Position numbers and translations under genes: made by a program
Source of the DNA: Polytrichum commune
Taxonomy: Eukaryota > Streptophyta > Polytrichopsida > Polytrichales > Polytrichaceae
DNA: 64,000 nt
Reading direction: 5' to 3'
NCBI GenBank assembly: GCA_950295325.1
Contig: OX485803.1
Span: 5,580,001-5,644,000 of the forward strand
The notes under the pieces: generated by a model
What the model was told of the DNA's origin: nothing
What the model saw: only the letters and a program-made list of their open reading frames with translations
The model's database searches: none
Part shown: piece after piece, positions 48,096-60,384 of the stretch
Layout of the letters: the number at the start of each line of letters is the position of its first letter
How positions within the stretch are numbered: position 1 is the first letter of the stretch

Positions 48096-49084
48096 ATTAT
48101 CCCCTTTCATTGGAGCTGATCATATGTGTAGTTCACTAAAGATGGATCTCTCTTCTCAGTTGGGAAGATGACGATCCTTTCGAAGTTCTTTCATATTGTT
48201 TGGTTTTAACCACTTGAACTTGAAAAATGTCACAAATTGCTTCATAAGTAAATGTGTAAACCCTAAACAAACTTTGTTGTGATTGGTGTTGGTTGGTTAT
48301 GCAAATTTACTAATGCTACATGTATGTATGCAATTGTGTTTTTAAACACAGATTTTGAAAGCACTTGTATGTGTTTTTAGACACAAGCATTTCGTCACCA
48401 TGTCCATGTGTATATATTTTGAATGAGTAGAGTGTATACCAGGAGGCTTAGAAAATGTGTGTATGTTGTGTTGATGTGTGAATTATGATCTTATATGTGT
48501 CAGTGTTGAATTTTACATGACACAAACAATAACTATAATTTATAACTACTATATGCCCATGTAAAAGAAGAATAAATACCAAGTTAACCTATCCACAGGG
48601 TCCTAAAAATGATGAATATTATCAAATTACATACTAACAGGGTCCACAATATTTACCTGCTTTAATATAATTACCCCCCCCCTTTAAAAACACCTTGTGT
48701 TTGCATGTGTTCCCAATGAATACAAGGGAGTGACACCCCCAAGGGTTTGGGCCCTAATGCGGTCTTTGTGATTGGACACGATATTTGGGTGGTCTAAGGC
48801 AAAGGCTGAAGTTAGGTATTGGACATTGAAAAGAAATGAATAATGTTACCATGAAATTGGACTATGACATGCCCGAAATTTATTAACCGATATTGAGTTT
48901 CATCGTTAACACAATTAGGAGGTCTATGTGTGAAAAGAAATAAAATATTCACTTTGACCTCCTATAACTATTGCATCCATATTTGTTTACAAAGCTTGAA
49001 ATGACAATGTGCATATTGCAATTGCTAACCCAATGAAATACTATTCATTTTGATCCAACCATCAAAACTATGTCGGGAGTCGGA

Positions 49085-49252
49085 ACATAACATGATTTAG
49101 ATCCATAACAGTGTTGTGTGGAACTAACAATATTCCACAAAATATTCCTGGATATTCTCCACATTCACTCAGAATGTGGAAAACAACTGAGAATGTTTTG
49201 TGAAATACTGCCAGTCCCACATAACATTGTTATGGATCTTAATCATGTTATG
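49085..49252. repeat. 168 bp perfect-ended inverted repeat
   Basis: CATAACATGAT at the left and ATCATGTTATG at the right are complementary, and the arms pair further ('agatccataacagtgttgtg' against 'cacataacattgttatggatct', 'ctccacattc' against 'gaatgtggaaaac'). It could be a fold-back MITE or a transcribed hairpin. Confidence 0.7.
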
Positions 49253-49374
49253 ATGAAGTGCCCACAATAGACCAAATACTTTACTTTCAATTGTAGCTCA
49301 TGACACACTTTAATTAATTAGAGGCCCCCGAAAGACCATTAGGTGATAACAACCGACCATAGCTATGAAACAAG

Positions 49375-49640
49375 CGTAGCTTGTGGAAGGCGTCAAAGGC
49401 TATGGCAAAGAGTACATGATGTTAACCTATATGACAAAGCGCCTTCAATGTTGAAATGCCCCATGTGCGAAGGCTCAAGTCTATGACATCGGAGGACAAC
49501 CTTTCAATTTATCGTCAGTTGTTAACCCTAACCACACCTCAAGGGTCACATGGATTTAGCCTAGAGAAAGGTAGGCAAAAATGCTTTCAGTTTTCTCTAT
49601 CCACCTCTACAATACTTTATTTACTTATGTACTAGAGCCT
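49375..49640 (+). repeat. dispersed repeat pair member
   Basis: Partner of 46195-46445, same orientation. Confidence 0.6.
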
Positions 49641-51184
49641 GTTTATTTAGTAATTTTCTTACTTATGGGAGGCGTTGATTTATAACAAGGCAATTTAAGT
49701 TGAGTTGAGTTGAGTTGAGTAGGACCATTCACAACAAAGTTGACTACATCCAACTAAGGGTTGGTTTACACCATGGATCATGAAATCGGACCATGGAAGA
49801 TGGTCTTTTCCCATGGTCCGACTTGGTGGTCTAACATCCATAGTCTGATTTCTTAGAAGATGAAGAGGAATTACCATGCACCAAAGTCTATTGGTTTATG
49901 CAGAACAACAGATAATTAGTTGTTTTAAGAAATAATTGAATAGTGGTTTGGATATACATGTATACGAATTAAGAAATGGATGGAAACAAAACAAACTTTG
50001 ATAGTTATCATGTTTGGAATATATATTGGACATTAAACTTGGTACTTTTGTAATTTCATCATCATATGCACACGTGTCTTCCTTTAGTTAAGCCCCCAAT
50101 TGAAGACATGCTAAAAGTTGGTAAAAATCCCAAGACATCTTAAGGAATGTTGGGGCATGGTTGAAAGTTGATAAAGTTAGTATTGTTTCAACAGCTATGG
50201 GGAAGGGGTTCCCTTTCGCACGTTGCAAAATGGCTAAGTTGTTAAGGAGTTATCTCTAATGTAGGAGTTCCAATATGACCCTCTCCATGCACAAAAGACA
50301 TACATTTGAGCTACCTACACTTCCATTATGTGCTAATTATGTGAAGAGTGACTCCACCTAAAACTAACTCATTCTTCAAGTGCCATTTTTGAATCATTTC
50401 ATTAACTTCATGTCATCGAAGTTTTGGGTTCAAGCACACAACTTGGGTGCCCTTGTACACAAACACATGCTTACTCTTTTGATCATCGATGTCACAGAAG
50501 AATAAATTTTGATTTCTCCTTGGCACAGGACAATGTATTAAATAAAGTTTTGAACTTGTAAACACAAACACATTGTTATTCAAGACTCGGTGAGGCTCCT
50601 AGAAGTTTAGAATATAGTTTGAACATTGAGCCTCTTGGTCCTTTAAGGCTTAGGGCCACTTCACACTATGGCCGAAGGTTGAGAGGCTGTTGAGTTCCAC
50701 CAATCATATTGCAAGAAACCAAGAATTCGTCCTCTCGACCTTTTACACTAGAAGCCAAAGTCCAAAGGCTGTTGCAATTTAAAATGCCTACTTTTTTTTT
50801 ACCAAGGTGACGGACTCTCGAACAAAGTCTGGGTTGGACGGGAAAGGAAACCCAAACTATGGTCGAGAGGCGGCAGAGGCCGTTGATTTTTCCCATAAAA
50901 AAATCGAACATTGACAAGATCTTGGCCATTAGGTTGGAGGAGTTGTTTTGGACAAGAAATAAAGGGGGATGCTCCCTCTTCCTTTGGACTTTGGACTTGG
51001 CCTTTGGAGGCTTCACACTATGACCGTCCAAGTCGAAAGGCTATGGGAGTTCATGGCCAAAAGTTTGGACTTTGGGCTTGACCTTTGGAGGCTTCACATT
51101 GTGCCTGGCCGAAGACTCCAATTCCTAGATTTGATTGGCTATTTTCAGCCCATTTCTTTGGACTCTCAACAAAGTCAATGATCG

Positions 51185-51740
51185 GGGAAATTTCTGGACA
51201 TGATCAATTGAAATCCTAGTGTTTGCAAGTTCAACCGGTTACATGTTGACATTCTTTGGTTTTCCTTTATTAAATTGGGGTATGTCCTATAAATTCCTCT
51301 AAAATGATTGGTAATTCTCCTGAAGTCTTGAACTCTCGGGGGGGGCACTGTGTTAAAAAGTTAAGGATATAGGTGCGAACAACCACTATTTTATAGGGGG
51401 GTATTACTTTCAATTCTCTTTTTTTTTTCACATGCTATCATTATGTAAATTTCTACTTTGGGTTAATAGAAAAATGGCTTGCATTACTTATAATTCCAAA
51501 TTACCTATTATTCCATACCCTATAGTACTTTAAAGATGTCCAGTGCCATTTTTGATACCCTATATTACTCTTAAGTCCATTTATAATTTTTAGCCCTAAT
51601 GTTTTTGAAATACCCTATCATTTGTTCGCACGTATATTGCTACTCCAACCAATGACTACCCCCCGAGCTTGAACTTCAACCGGTTATTCTCAAACTCAAT
51701 CGGTTCATCTGTAACTAACTGCCGGTTCTCCCCGATCATA
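51185..51740. repeat. ACCGGTT family copy, interrupted by a MITE
   Basis: Left part: 'gatcaattgaaatcctagtg', 'gcaagttcaaccggttacat'. Right part: 'cttcaaccggttattctcaa', 'ctgccggttctcc'. The two halves join into one family copy once 51335-51667 and one target octamer are removed, as comparison with 57970-58390 (reverse) shows. Confidence 0.65.
51327..51675. mobile_element. hAT-type MITE with 8 bp target duplication, nested
   Basis: CTTGAACT is duplicated at 51327-51334 and 51668-51675. The insert (51335-51667, 333 bp) begins CTCGGGGGGG and ends CCCCCCGAG, and both ends carry an inverted 'gtgcgaacaa' block. The 8 bp duplication suggests hAT; the G-rich terminus is atypical, so another superfamily is possible. 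Confidence 0.7.
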
Positions 51741-53230
51741 GAACAGAGTTTGGCCATTCAATCCCACGGCCGTAGCGTGAACCGGCCCTTAAGTAATGAA
51801 GATTACGATGTGCGGCAAGGACACGATCTTCCATATCCTCACAATATCATAAGAAATCCAAACATATCCGACAATCTGCAACATAAGTACCGGTCACGGC
51901 GCATCACATTATAGCGTGCAAGGACTAATTAACTTGGGCGAGGTAATCACAACTCACCCGAATACACCCTCGCTCACTCGCATAAATCACTAACTCCGCC
52001 GCTCCCAAATCCATTCCCACTCCTCATCTCCTCACAATCTTCCTGCAACTCTCGTCCCGTTTGCGAAGTCCAACTTAGTGTCGGAGCACAGATCTCCACT
52101 AGTGTGTGCCTCCTCTACAAGTGCCCTAGTCGGGACTCCGCATCCGAGCAACGTTGGTGGAGTGATGATCAGAGGAGACGGTGAAGATGAAGGCGCAAGA
52201 CTTGGCTTCACCCTCTCTTCAAAGGTTGTTGCTCCCATTGCAATTTGCCTTGCTTATTGAGATATGATAGGTCTCTGCGGCATTTTTCCTGGCTAGTGTT
52301 GTGGAAAAATGGTATGAGTACTCTTGATTTCTTTTGCACATTGCTTTTGAAAGATCGAATATTTGAACTAGCCGTGTCTACCAAGCTTAGAATAGAGGAC
52401 TTAGATGTGGACGAACTGTTCTACTAACTGTGAGTCACGTAGGTTTATGTTGCATATATAAGTCGACTACGCCACCCCCGATTCTCTTTGGTTTTAAGTT
52501 ACTCCCAGATATGTTTAGAGCTAACTTAGTGTGGGAGTGAGCTCAAAGAGACAACTCATTCTAGTGAACTCAACAGTCTGCGGCTCCATGACTGCTTAAG
52601 TTCTTGGAAAGACAGATAGGTTGAATTTTCGCTTTACTTTGGGATATCCGGGTGTGAGAGGATTCTCGTGTTGACTCTGCCGGGTGTTCGAGCTGGAGCA
52701 GGAGAGTGAGTTCGAAGCAAGCTGAATAGGGTGGGTTTACATGAGGGTCGAAGTCAAGAAACTTGAGGTCCAAATCACCCCTTAATGAATCCTACTTTTT
52801 GGTTATTTCGGGACTCAAGATTGGACGCTGGTTTCCCAAACTAGGAGAAGTGGAAGTAGAAGTATTTTTGGAAGATTGATTGGTTTCCCAAACTACGGAG
52901 AAGTAGGAGTATTTTCTTGAGTGGGGACCTGCCAAGATTTGGCAGGGAAGTGATGCCACATTTAAAGCCACTTCATATTTTCATACTCTGGACGTGGACC
53001 TATTGTAAACTCCTTGGGTCTAATTTTTGATAGGATCGCTCGATTTTGGAGGTTCTTTGGTCTTGGAGCCTAGTGTTAAAAAAACCCAACCTGATAATTA
53101 GTTGGACGTACATATGAAACATAAACCTCTTTACTCTCTCAACTTCTTGCTGATAGCAATTTCTTAGTTAGGCGATATCCCGGTGAGAAATCGTTACGTG
53201 CAAACGGATGCTTGCAACTAACATGTAATG
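51741..53230. other. no recognised gene
   Basis: 52030-52430 is richer in GC and contains a 60-codon ORF ending near 52260, but no motif or splice pattern is convincing. Confidence 0.35.
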
Positions 53231-53236
53231 AGTATG

Positions 53237-54837
53237 ATTACTGATTGCAGATCATTGGCACTTGGTTGAGTATAAGATTACCTCTGAACCATGGTGGACA
53301 CGATCGAGTTCTCTTGAGGCAACAATTCTGCAGCTCTTCATGTACTGAAGCACTCATGCAAATCATCCACAATGTCACCTGCACTTCCGTGTTGAAAGTG
53401 ATCAGACATGGAAAGTGATTGAACGTGGGAAAACACGTGACACTGAGGTTGCTTTGCATGAGTGGTCAAGATCGAGTTCTCGCAAGACTGCAAATCTGCA
53501 GCTCTTCATCGACACGAGTGATCATGTGGAGAAATAACGTTATGTCGAAAGTGAGAAATCACGTGACAGTGGGATTTGTTCATATGATCGCTCGGGTGGA
53601 TGAAGAGCCACAAATTTATAAAGATGTACAGTTGTTATGACAGGCGACACTTAAGAAGCAATAATCAACGAGAGGAGAATGGATCACAAGCCGCAGTAAC
53701 CTTTATTCCATTCGGATTGCAACTTAGATAGGCTACTTGTAAATCTTATGCACACATGAATGCTGGTAATTAATATGGGATGAATGTGATGACTGGATGC
53801 AGGTAACTGGCATGCGGTTGATAAGATCACCTGATATCCATGGTCAGCAGGATCGAGTTCTCGCAAGGCTGCAAATCTGCAGCTCTTCATCAACACGGAC
53901 AAACATGCGGAGAAATAACATTATGTCGAAAGTGAGAAATCACATGACAATGAGATTTGTTCGCATGATTGGTCGGGTTAATGAAGAGCCACAAATTTAT
54001 AAAGATGTACAGTTGTTACGACAGGCGACACTGAAGAAGCGATAACCAACGAGAGAAGAATGGATCACAAGCCGCAGTAACCTTTATTCCATTCGGATTG
54101 CAACTTAGATAGGCTACTTGTGAATCTTATGCACACATGAATGCTGGTAATTAATATGGGATGAATGTGATGACTGGATGCAGGTAACTGGCATGCGGTT
54201 GATAAGATCACCTGATATCCATGCATGGTCAGCAGGATCGAGTTCTCGCAAGGCTGCAAATCTGCAGCTCTTCATCACCACGAACAAACATGCGGAGAAA
54301 TAACATTATGTCGAAAGTGAGAAATCACATGACAATGAGATTTGTTCGCATGATTGGTCGGGTTAATGAAGAGCCACAAATTTATAAAGATGTACAGTTG
54401 TTACGACAGGCGACACTGAAGAAGCGATAACCAACGAGAGAAGAATGGATCACAAGCCGCAGTAACCTTTATTCCATTCGGATTGCAACTTAGATAGGCT
54501 ACTTGTGAATCTTATGCACACATGAATGCTGGTAATTAACATGGGATGAATGTGATGACTGGATGCAGGTAACTGGCATGCGGTTGATAAGATCACCTGA
54601 TATCCATGGTCAGCAGGATCGAATTCTCGCAAGGCTGCAAATCTGCAGCTCTTCATCGACACGAGTGATCATGTGGAGAAATAACGTTATGTCGAAAGTG
54701 AGAAATCACATGACAATGGGATTTGTTCACATGATCGCTCGGGTGGATGAAGAGCCACAAATTTATGAAGATGCACAGTTGCAACAGGCTACACTGAACT
54801 GGCTATGGAGTAGATAACCAACGAGAGGAGAATGGAT
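53237..54837 (+). repeat. tandem array, ~385 bp unit, three full copies plus a diverged leading copy, each with the same ~80-codon ORF
   Basis: The phrase 'cacaagccgcagtaacc' starts units at 53685, 54066 and 54451, and its end-of-array form is at 54838 (periods 381, 385, 387). Within each unit a GGATGCAG acceptor-like site precedes an open frame encoding DRVLARLQICSSSS and then NEEPQIYKDVQLL or close variants, ended by a stop. The first and last units share variants (VIMWRNN, HMIARVDEE) that the middle ones lack (TNMRRNN, RMIGRVNEE), so the middle two arose by a later duplication. No family is recognised for the peptide. A diverged copy of the downstream flank is at 59366-59600. Confidence 0.85.
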
Positions 54838-55300
54838 CACAAGCTGCGGGAACATTTGTGAAGGGACTAATAATCTTACGCTCTTGGACGAGCGATTGGT
54901 TATGATGTCAATTTGAAAGTTGCAGAGTTTATTTAGGAATGTGAGCAGGTTATGGTCCCTCTCCCCAGCCTCCCATATGATATTGTACCCCAGAGTGCAA
55001 GTGCACCATTAGGCAAGTATTTTGGAGGGCATTATGAGTAACATCCAGACTGATTTGTATGGTTATCCACAATTTGTGTATATTCGTGGAATTTTTGAGA
55101 CATTGTTGCACAGTGTACCAGTGAATTCACTGCAAACAATAAAGTGACATTCAATCATGTATATACTATTTATTAGATATTACAATGGTGTAGATGTTAC
55201 ACTTAAACCGCTACCACTACCATAACCACAACCACAAGGATTCACACAAGACAAGCGCTAATGAAAAAACCGTAGTTATGGTTGTTTATTATGGTTAACC
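54838..55300 (+). other. flank of the tandem array
   Basis: Runs on from the last unit ('ctcttggacgagcgattggt', shared with 59505-59530). The rest holds no recognised gene. Confidence 0.4.
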
Positions 55301-55339
55301 ACAACGTTTGTAGTGTGAACAACCCTTCAGAGCCAGAAT

Positions 55340-57050
55340 TCATTGAGGGCCAACTCATTTTAGCACCACTTGGCCAGCAGACCATTTTGCATCAACTGAG
55401 CAAAAAGCACATGCAATCTCTTTCTCTGCTTGCAAAGGTTGGGAGGTCTGTGAACAACTGCCCTTCACCCTCTTGCCATCAACATCCTCTGTTTCCTCGC
55501 AGCTTTTTCCCTCAGAGCTCATGGCCCATTAAAGCAGCATGTTGTTGTCAATGTATCATCATCACTCATTGTAAATATCCGAGCATCTGTCTGATGTCTC
55601 TCCCTTCTTGAGACAAACATCCAACTGTGTTGGTGCCTTGGTTTATAATCTGAAGTGTATTCCGATAAACGTCCTGGCCTCGCTCTTTCCAGCTCATTGT
55701 CATTCATGTCAACAGCCTCTCCACCTTCCTTAACTTTCTGACTTTCCTAAGCGGGCTGGGTTCAGATACATGTACACCAATCACTTGAGGTACCATATAA
55801 CACATTTCATTATAAATTTATTCCAAGAACTTCTGTAGGCATCATGTACCTCATCCTGAGGAGCACTTCCGGAATTTGATAAGGTTGACATGTTCTTCAC
55901 CTGAGGATTGATAATATTCTGCACCTCGTCCTCAATGCCATCTGAGAAGGAGGGAGGCGATCTTTTAAAATCCCTTCTCTGCTGAATGTTTCAGCTCTTT
56001 CAACCCTCACCTCTCCCATCTGTATCTTCGTTTCAGGCTCACGATCCTGAATTTTCGGATTGCACACCTCATGCGGTGAGGAGGCACGCTATAAATTATA
56101 CATAGCTTCACAATCAACCATCGCCTGTCTCACCTGTTCCTTTTCTTCAAGCTAACGATCCTCAATTATAGAGTTGCACACCTCATGTGGTGAGGAGTGC
56201 TGAGCTCCAAGGGGTGGCTTAAACCCAAGCATAACCTCGATCCCATGCAAACTCTGAGCTTAAGCCATCTAAAGCCGGAAGAGTATTACTCGGATGAGTG
56301 ACCCTCCTAGCATGGTCCAACCAATCATTACAGATATTTTAAACCAACCATGTGGGAACCTAGGGATTTGCCCTTGGGGAGATAAGTGTTGACCAGCTTG
56401 TCCGTGCTTGTTGAAGTTGTTCACCTTTGAAAGGAGGCAATGCTCTTCATGGCCCCTCTAATTCTCGTTATGCATATGGACGCGCACAACAACTCAGAAA
56501 ATAAAGCAACACGATATTTCACGCCTGGGCAACATGGGAGTCATCTTTCTTTCTGCTCTTTCTGCTGAGCTACATCTTCCAAATCTGTAGCAGTTTCCCT
56601 CGGGCACGCCACACATGGGGCACACATACCTCTACACCCAAAGCAGGAACACACTCACAAAGTGGTTTGTAAATGGTACTTTCCAGAATACTGCAGTCAT
56701 CAACTTCACAGTGGCCTTCAACTTCCCCAAGTTTTTCTGTACGTGGATAGCTATTCACAGTAGACATTCCCTTGCTTTCATCTCCTGGCGACTCTGAAAG
56801 AGACAATTTGATATCAGCCGTAGGATCTCTCTCTGCATAAGTCGTGCCCAAAAATGGTCCAGTCTTCAGGCAGGAAGTTTGTAAGTCCGATGTGACACAT
56901 TGAGCTGATACTTGATTATCGTCTATTCACACAGATTAATTGCGCATCAGCAATTTTGTCTTCTGTGTTGTGGCGAAGCTCCCCACCAAATTGGTCCATA
57001 TCAGGTTCGAACTCTCCAGCCCTGGGTTCGTCCATGATAGTGGTATCTCC
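55340..57050 (-). pseudogene. decayed multi-exon gene for an acidic disordered protein, possibly BRCA1/BARD1-like
   Basis: The minus strand carries several coding-like blocks in order. At 57036-56930 is MDEPRAGEFEPDMDQFGGEL. At 56844-56570, after TTATGCAG, is RDPTADIKLSLSESPGDES and more acidic sequence. At 56200-55860 two related units contain SSPHEVCN..I.DR and are broken by stops. At 55521-55350 is MSSEGKSCEETEDVDGKRV ending KEIACAFCSVDAKWSAG and a stop. 'CAFC' after a basic lead, followed by a Ser/Ala-Gly run, resembles the start of the extended PHD of plant BRCA1/BARD1 proteins, which follows a long disordered region. The rest of that domain is missing. The stops and truncation indicate a pseudogene or captured pieces. 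The family call is tentative. Confidence 0.35.
56212..56320 (+). repeat. 5S rRNA-like segment (5S pseudogene or 5S-derived SINE)
   Basis: Over ~109 bp it follows plant 5S rRNA: GGGTGGCTTA.., 'cgatcccatgcaaactctg', an A-box-like AGCTTAAGCC (56257-56266), 'agagtattactcggatgagt' and the box-C-like GGATGAGTGACC (56292-56303), then 'ctcctagcatggtcc'. The 3' terminal helix is degraded. It sits alone, between two blocks of the decayed minus-strand gene, so it is a dispersed copy and not part of a 5S array. The internal pol III promoter boxes are partly preserved. Confidence 0.7.
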
Positions 57051-57965
57051 CACTAGGGGCGGTTGTGATGACTGCTATGGAAATTTCGCCCTGTATCGTA
57101 TTGCGTAATAACAGCTGTAAGTGGACATTCTATGGCCGCAACTGATAGAATTTAGAACCTGGCGTTGTCTGCATCAGATGTGTAGGTCTCATGTCAAACA
57201 GGAATCTCTCACATAATACAAATCTAAGCCTTAACCCCCGCTATACAATTTGTACTCTATCCAAGCCAAGGGTTCTTTAACATTCCAATACTCGGTGGAT
57301 GCAATCGTTCCCTGTCAAAGGATACAAAATATATACTCGGGTCGCGAAGAAGCCTTTGGAGTGGCAAACAACGAAATAGAGGGGGTTGCAGCCATGATAC
57401 TCTCTCATCGAGGGCTGGTTTCGGAGAATCCGATGAACGCTTGACGCCTGCTGCACATCAATTGTGCTCTAGCCGACGCACGCTTCAAAGCTTCCACGCC
57501 CAATCCAGAACTTCAATTCAAGTTGTCCTTTATTCAAGCCCTGGAAACTCAAGCGATGGAGTGAACAACGCAAACTAACACAAACTAACAACTTCGCTGG
57601 GGACTCAATTTGTTTCCGACTGCAGCAGCATGCAAGATTACACAAGCAAGGAGCTGATTGGCAACGAAAACAGAACAGCCACCCTCCTTTGAGTTGTCTC
57701 TTGAAGTTTTAACCAAATATGGGCCTCGCAAAAGGCACCAGAATCACCTTGCGTGAAGGGAAGCTTAGACATCCACACATGGAGAGTGCCACAAAGCTCA
57801 AAACTCAGCAAGAATCTGCCTCCTCAACACTGCGAGTCCTTTTCCTTTTGCCCCCTATCCAGCTCCAGACCGCATCAATCCTCTTACCTCGAGCTCCTCT
57901 CCTGCGTCCGATTCACATCCAAAGACCCAAAATTAAAAATTGCACAATCAACCACAACTATGTAA
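57051..57965. other. no recognised gene
   Basis: Open frames on the plus strand at 57250-57444 and 57719-58000 overlap others and have no motif I recognise. Confidence 0.35.
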
Positions 57966-57969
57966 TGGA

Positions 57970-58390
57970 TGGGGAGAACCGACCGCAGGTTTACAGATGA
58001 ACCGGTTGAGTTTGAGTTTGAAATAACCGGTTGAGGTTGAAGACTTCATGAAAATTACCAATCATTTCAGAGGAATCTGTGGAATAAATCTCAAATTGAT
58101 GATGAAAAACCAAAAGATCACAACACATAAATTATTTAATTGTTATCAACCGTTCCATTTCAATAATATTCGGTGACAGTGTTTCACCAGTATCTCACTC
58201 ATTTTTCAGGCCAAATCTATTCATTGACAAGCATCCGTAAGGTATAATTCTAGCACCTTACATGACATATTCTTGACCCTACCCATCATGGTCGCTCAGC
58301 TGAATAAAATTATGCATGGAACCGGTTGGACTTGGAAATACTAGGATTTTGATTGATTATGCCCAAAAATATCTTCGGACACTGTAACTA
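57970..58390. repeat. ACCGGTT family copy (uninterrupted reference copy)
   Basis: Shows 'gggagaaccgaccgcaggtt', 'gaaccggttgagtttgag', 'ataaccggttgaggttgaag', 'acttcatgaaaattaccaat' and a right end 'attatgcccaaaaatatctt' with 'cggacactgtaac'. The central junction is continuous, unlike the copy at 51.2-51.7 kb. Confidence 0.65.
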
Positions 58391-58751
58391 TGTGCCAATT
58401 TTTTCATTCATACTTGTTTTGTACAAAACCTAGTGGTTGATGGTGGGGTCCATCTTCTAAACTTAAAAAAATATTTCAATGGTTTATGTTTTGGGTTTGA
58501 GAAGAAATCAAAGTGATCATTATCTTTGTTGGCTTTGATTGTAATGTTAAAGTTGTTGCCTCTTCAATATTCTCCCTAGACCTTGACCTTGAAGCTCTCA
58601 AATAATGCCACATGAGCATGGACAACCACCGCAAGGGTGGTTAATCACGCGTAGTTGCTAGGGGCTTGATGGGGGTAAGGAATGGTCATGGGGGTGGTTA
58701 GCATTTATTAGCCCTTTTTTTGATAAAAATAGAACTAAAGAAAGTAAATCA

Positions 58752-59299
58752 CTAGACCATTTATGGTATTCAACTTCACATGTGTAATAGTGTCACTTTC
58801 CTTTGTTTTAAGGTGTATGCTAGGTTACACTAATGATCAACAACTTCACCTATAGTGTAACCTCATAACGTTTGGCGTTCAAGTACGCTTGCTAATATCT
58901 TGGCATGAGTATGTTCAATGGTGTTATGAGGTGTATGCTTATGTTACACAATGGTCTACAAGTTTGACTAAACCATATACATGTGACACTTGGCATTAGT
59001 ATGCTCAAGAATATCTTGCTCCTGCATACTAAAATGTAAACACATGACAATTGACATTAGTATGCTCAATAATATCTCCCCCTTGCATCCTAAAACACAA
59101 AACTAGCATCTCAAGTATCCCAATTGGGTTATCCTAATTGTCATAATGTAAATGAATTTTCACCATGAACAATTACTTATGTTGATAATAGTATCATGTC
59201 AACAATAAGCACGCATGACACTTTGAGACATCGAGGCATGTAGTTTAGGCCCTTTACAAGTAGTCTATGTCACACTAAATAACATATAAAACAATGTAC
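58752..59299. mobile_element. M-B family MITE
   Basis: Inverted ends ('gaccatttatggtatt' / 'acatataaaacaatgtac') and internal blocks in opposite orientation to 42324-42797. Confidence 0.55.
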
Positions 59300-59365
59300 C
59301 ATAACCACCCCTAGTGTGATTGACCTTTCAATGGTTTACAAACTTATGACTAGATATTCAACGAG

Positions 59366-60360
59366 AGGAGAGTGGATGACAAGCCGTAGGAGCCACGAGT
59401 TGTCCACTTAGTCAAGCTAATTAGACGTCATAACCAATCATCTCATGGACATAATACCATAAATATGGATGATATCATGCCTCCCTAGATGCAAATCGTG
59501 ACAGGTTATGATAACCCTTTTGCTCTTGGATGAGTGATTAGTTATCACTATATTCGGTAGTTGGAGACTTTTTCATGATTTTGAGACTATTTAAGGACAT
59601 GGTTTTCAGATAAAGAACAAGAACAACACAAAAATATACTCGATGTGACTTCATAAAGCAATTTGTGTGGGCAGCACTAACCAATTTGGCACAAATACAT
59701 GTCATCATAATAAGAAATTGGACAAGATGTTAAACCATTTGCATTTATTTTTGAGACTTTCCAAAGTCTATGATTAACGAATATAGTGATAGTTATGAAT
59801 CTCCTAATAATCACAATCACTATGTGAATTTCTTAGCACAATCTTGACTTGCCATCAATCATGCACCTTTCCTTCAACAAAACCCTAGCTCCATATAAGC
59901 TCCACTAACCATCCCAACACAAACATCACTCAAATGCCCCACTCTACACTCACATTCTCCTAAAGTATGTGGGCATTATTCAATTGTTTCCATGCTCTCC
60001 AACTTCTACCTATTGGATATACACAACAAAATTGTGGCACATTAGTAAATCTCTAATCAATGCATCACCAAAAATTAGATTAAAAATCATACTTCCCATT
60101 ATTTAGTTAATGTAACAAGAAGTGCATGTTAGTGAATTCCTTAAGTGACTTCATAGGTCCTCCTAGTTGTGTTTGCTATTGAATGTGATGTAGTTGATGA
60201 ATTTAATAGAATGGATTTTGCAACATATATGGATGTAAGGTTGTGTGAGAAAGACCTTGATGTATTTCTACAATGACACAAATTTTCCAAAATTTGTTTT
60301 CCTCGCCAAAACCACATTCCAATGACTTGATATATACTTCATACTCCAACCACTATTGGA
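59366..60360. other. AT-rich DNA with repeat fragments
   Basis: 59366-59600 is a diverged copy of the 3' flank of the 53-54.8 kb array ('acgagaggagagtggat', 'gctcttggatgagtgatt'). 60030-60200 is a reverse R-A copy. No gene is recognised. Confidence 0.45.
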
Positions 60361-60369
60361 ATGTACTCT

Positions 60370-60384
60370 CCCCCCCCCCCCCCC
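60370..60384 (+). repeat. poly(C) run, 15 bases
   Basis: A second run of 14 C is at 60664-60677. Length is likely to be unstable in assembly. Confidence 0.8.

Larger units (their letters stand above)
48100..51180. other. repeat-rich DNA without a recognised gene
   Basis: Includes the hairpin at 49085-49252, the repeat at 49375-49640, a (TTGAG)n run at 49699-49720 and tandem-like 'tttggaggcttcacactatg' units at 50650-51110. No coding family is recognised. Confidence 0.45.

Noticed and set aside
57000-57020. tRNA B-box-like 'ggttcgaactc'
   Set aside because: No A-box or cloverleaf upstream; it lies in a coding-like block of the decayed minus-strand gene.
57250-57444. Open frame resembling a retrotransposon fragment
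   Set aside because: No reverse-transcriptase, integrase or RNase H motif is visible.
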